Below are positions 4,800 to 5,339 of a stretch of DNA of 5,339 nucleotides, piece by piece. The notes below the pieces were generated by a model. That model was not told the origin of the DNA. It saw only the letters and a list, made by a program, of their open reading frames with translations, and ran no database searches. Position numbers and translations under genes: made by a program. Source of the stretch: Candidatus Onthocola stercoravium (GTDB lineage: Bacteria; Bacillota_I; Bacilli_A; RF39; UBA660); contig DVHV01000148.1 in the NCBI GenBank assembly GCA_018711775.1, positions 1-5,339 on the forward strand, given 5' to 3'. The stretch's first letter is position 1, and each line of letters begins with the position of its first letter.

Positions 4800-5339
4800 T
4801 CAATCTAACCTCACAATCTCTTTATAATTATTTGGAAATCCCATTGCATGTAATACTTTATCTATTTTTATTGTTTCAAGTTTTCCCGAAAGCCTATCAA
4901 GCTCATAGCTAACCTCATTTATAAATAAAGTAAAATCATCTTCTTTTAAAATAAACTTCAAAATAATAACTAAGGCAAACAAATCATTTTTCCCATAAAT
5001 GTATTCATCATTAACTTTTGGTATATAAAGCAACCGATGATATTTTGTATCTTCTATTATCTTTTGTGTTTTATTGCAATAACAAATATCTTCATGAGCA
5101 CACAAATTTCGATAATTAGCCAAAATTGGCAAGTACTCTACCATACTATATATATCAACACCAAATACATCTGCAATTTCTTTTTGATCTTGATATTGTA
5201 ATATTGTATAAAGCTCTCCAACAATGCCAAAAGATAAAACCTTAACAACAACCCAAAGAGGAATATAACCATAATTAATTAAGTAGTGAGCTGTTGCAGC
5301 ATGTTGCTTACCATTGACACTAATTTGCCTTTTCATTTT
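4800..5339 (-). CDS. Abi_2 family (AbiD/AbiF-like) HEPN protein, 5' end beyond the window
   Basis: The frame is open to the right edge; the visible 179 or so residues are the C-terminal part of an Abi_2 (PF07751) protein, a family usually near 300 residues. Counting from the first visible Met (5336), landmarks are AHYLINYGYIPLWVVVKVLSFG (about 16-37), a YLPILANYRNLCAHEDICYC block with R76 and H81, and the closing DKVLHAMGFPNNYKEI (159-174). R-N-x3-H fits the R-x4-H motif of HEPN ribonucleases, so the protein may be an RNase of abortive-infection type (AbiD/AbiF of lactococci); activity is inferred from the family. The Met at 5336 is not the real start, because the frame continues upstream and a large N-terminal part of the family is still missing. 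It is followed after 1 nt by htrA, so both are probably on one mRNA. Confidence 0.88.
   Translation of the reverse strand, partial: KMKRQISVNGKQHAATAHYLINYGYIPLWVVVKVLSFGIVGELYTILQYQDQKEIADVFGVDIYSMVEYLPILANYRNLCAHEDICYCNKTQKIIEDTKYHRLLYIPKVNDEYIYGKNDLFALVIILKFILKEDDFTLFINEVSYELDRLSGKLETIKIDKVLHAMGFPNNYKEIVRLD

Noticed and set aside
1..5339. tRNA, rRNA, CRISPR array or riboswitch
   Set aside because: I saw no cloverleaf, rRNA-like stretch, regularly spaced repeat or long structured leader; the untranslated leaders here are all shorter than about 100 bp.

Overview
The window is low-GC DNA from a Bacillota-like bacterium. By hand count roughly 26-36% GC is typical over most of it. Strong purine-rich Shine-Dalgarno sites, consensus-like -35/-10 promoters, intrinsic terminators and gut-Firmicute protein families (TnpV, EndA/NucA-type nuclease, RDD, single-TM HtrA, Abi_2) all point that way. 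TGA is used as a stop and tryptophan is TGG, so the code is standard. I infer a commensal Bacilli/Erysipelotrichia- or Clostridia-like lineage but cannot name the species.

Left part (1 to about 681, minus strand): this looks like one end of an integrated mobile element. A TnpV-family gene (264-614) overlaps by 8 bp an unrecognised gene that runs off the left edge (1-271). The region is extremely AT-rich, about 19% GC over 1-600 by hand count. It abuts a cell-wall amidase gene (640-957) that breaks off abruptly after its second zinc histidine, with a 12-residue tail read from the AT-rich DNA. The amidase side is about 35% GC, so protein homology and base composition change at the same place, near 676-684.

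Middle part (about 960-2550): a membrane-anchored DNA/RNA non-specific endonuclease on the minus strand (1061-1783) and a Cys-cluster protein of unknown function on the plus strand (1873-2529) diverge from two well-formed, physically overlapping promoters (1805-1845). Each has its own terminator. The plus-strand gene converges on ybaK, and both share one bidirectional terminator hairpin.

Right part (2549 to the end, minus strand): two transcription units. The first in transcription order is an Abi_2-family (HEPN-like) gene, open at the right edge, followed after 1 nt by an HtrA/DegP-type serine protease with a C-terminal PDZ domain; a strong terminator overlaps the htrA stop. The second is an RDD-family membrane protein and a YbaK/EbsC-type editing deacylase, overlapping by 20 bp.

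The main points of interest are the element junction inside the amidase, the tight coupling of an abortive-infection-type HEPN gene to an extracytoplasmic protease, the Cys4 protein facing the nuclease across overlapping promoters, and the consistent burying of stop codons inside terminator hairpins.
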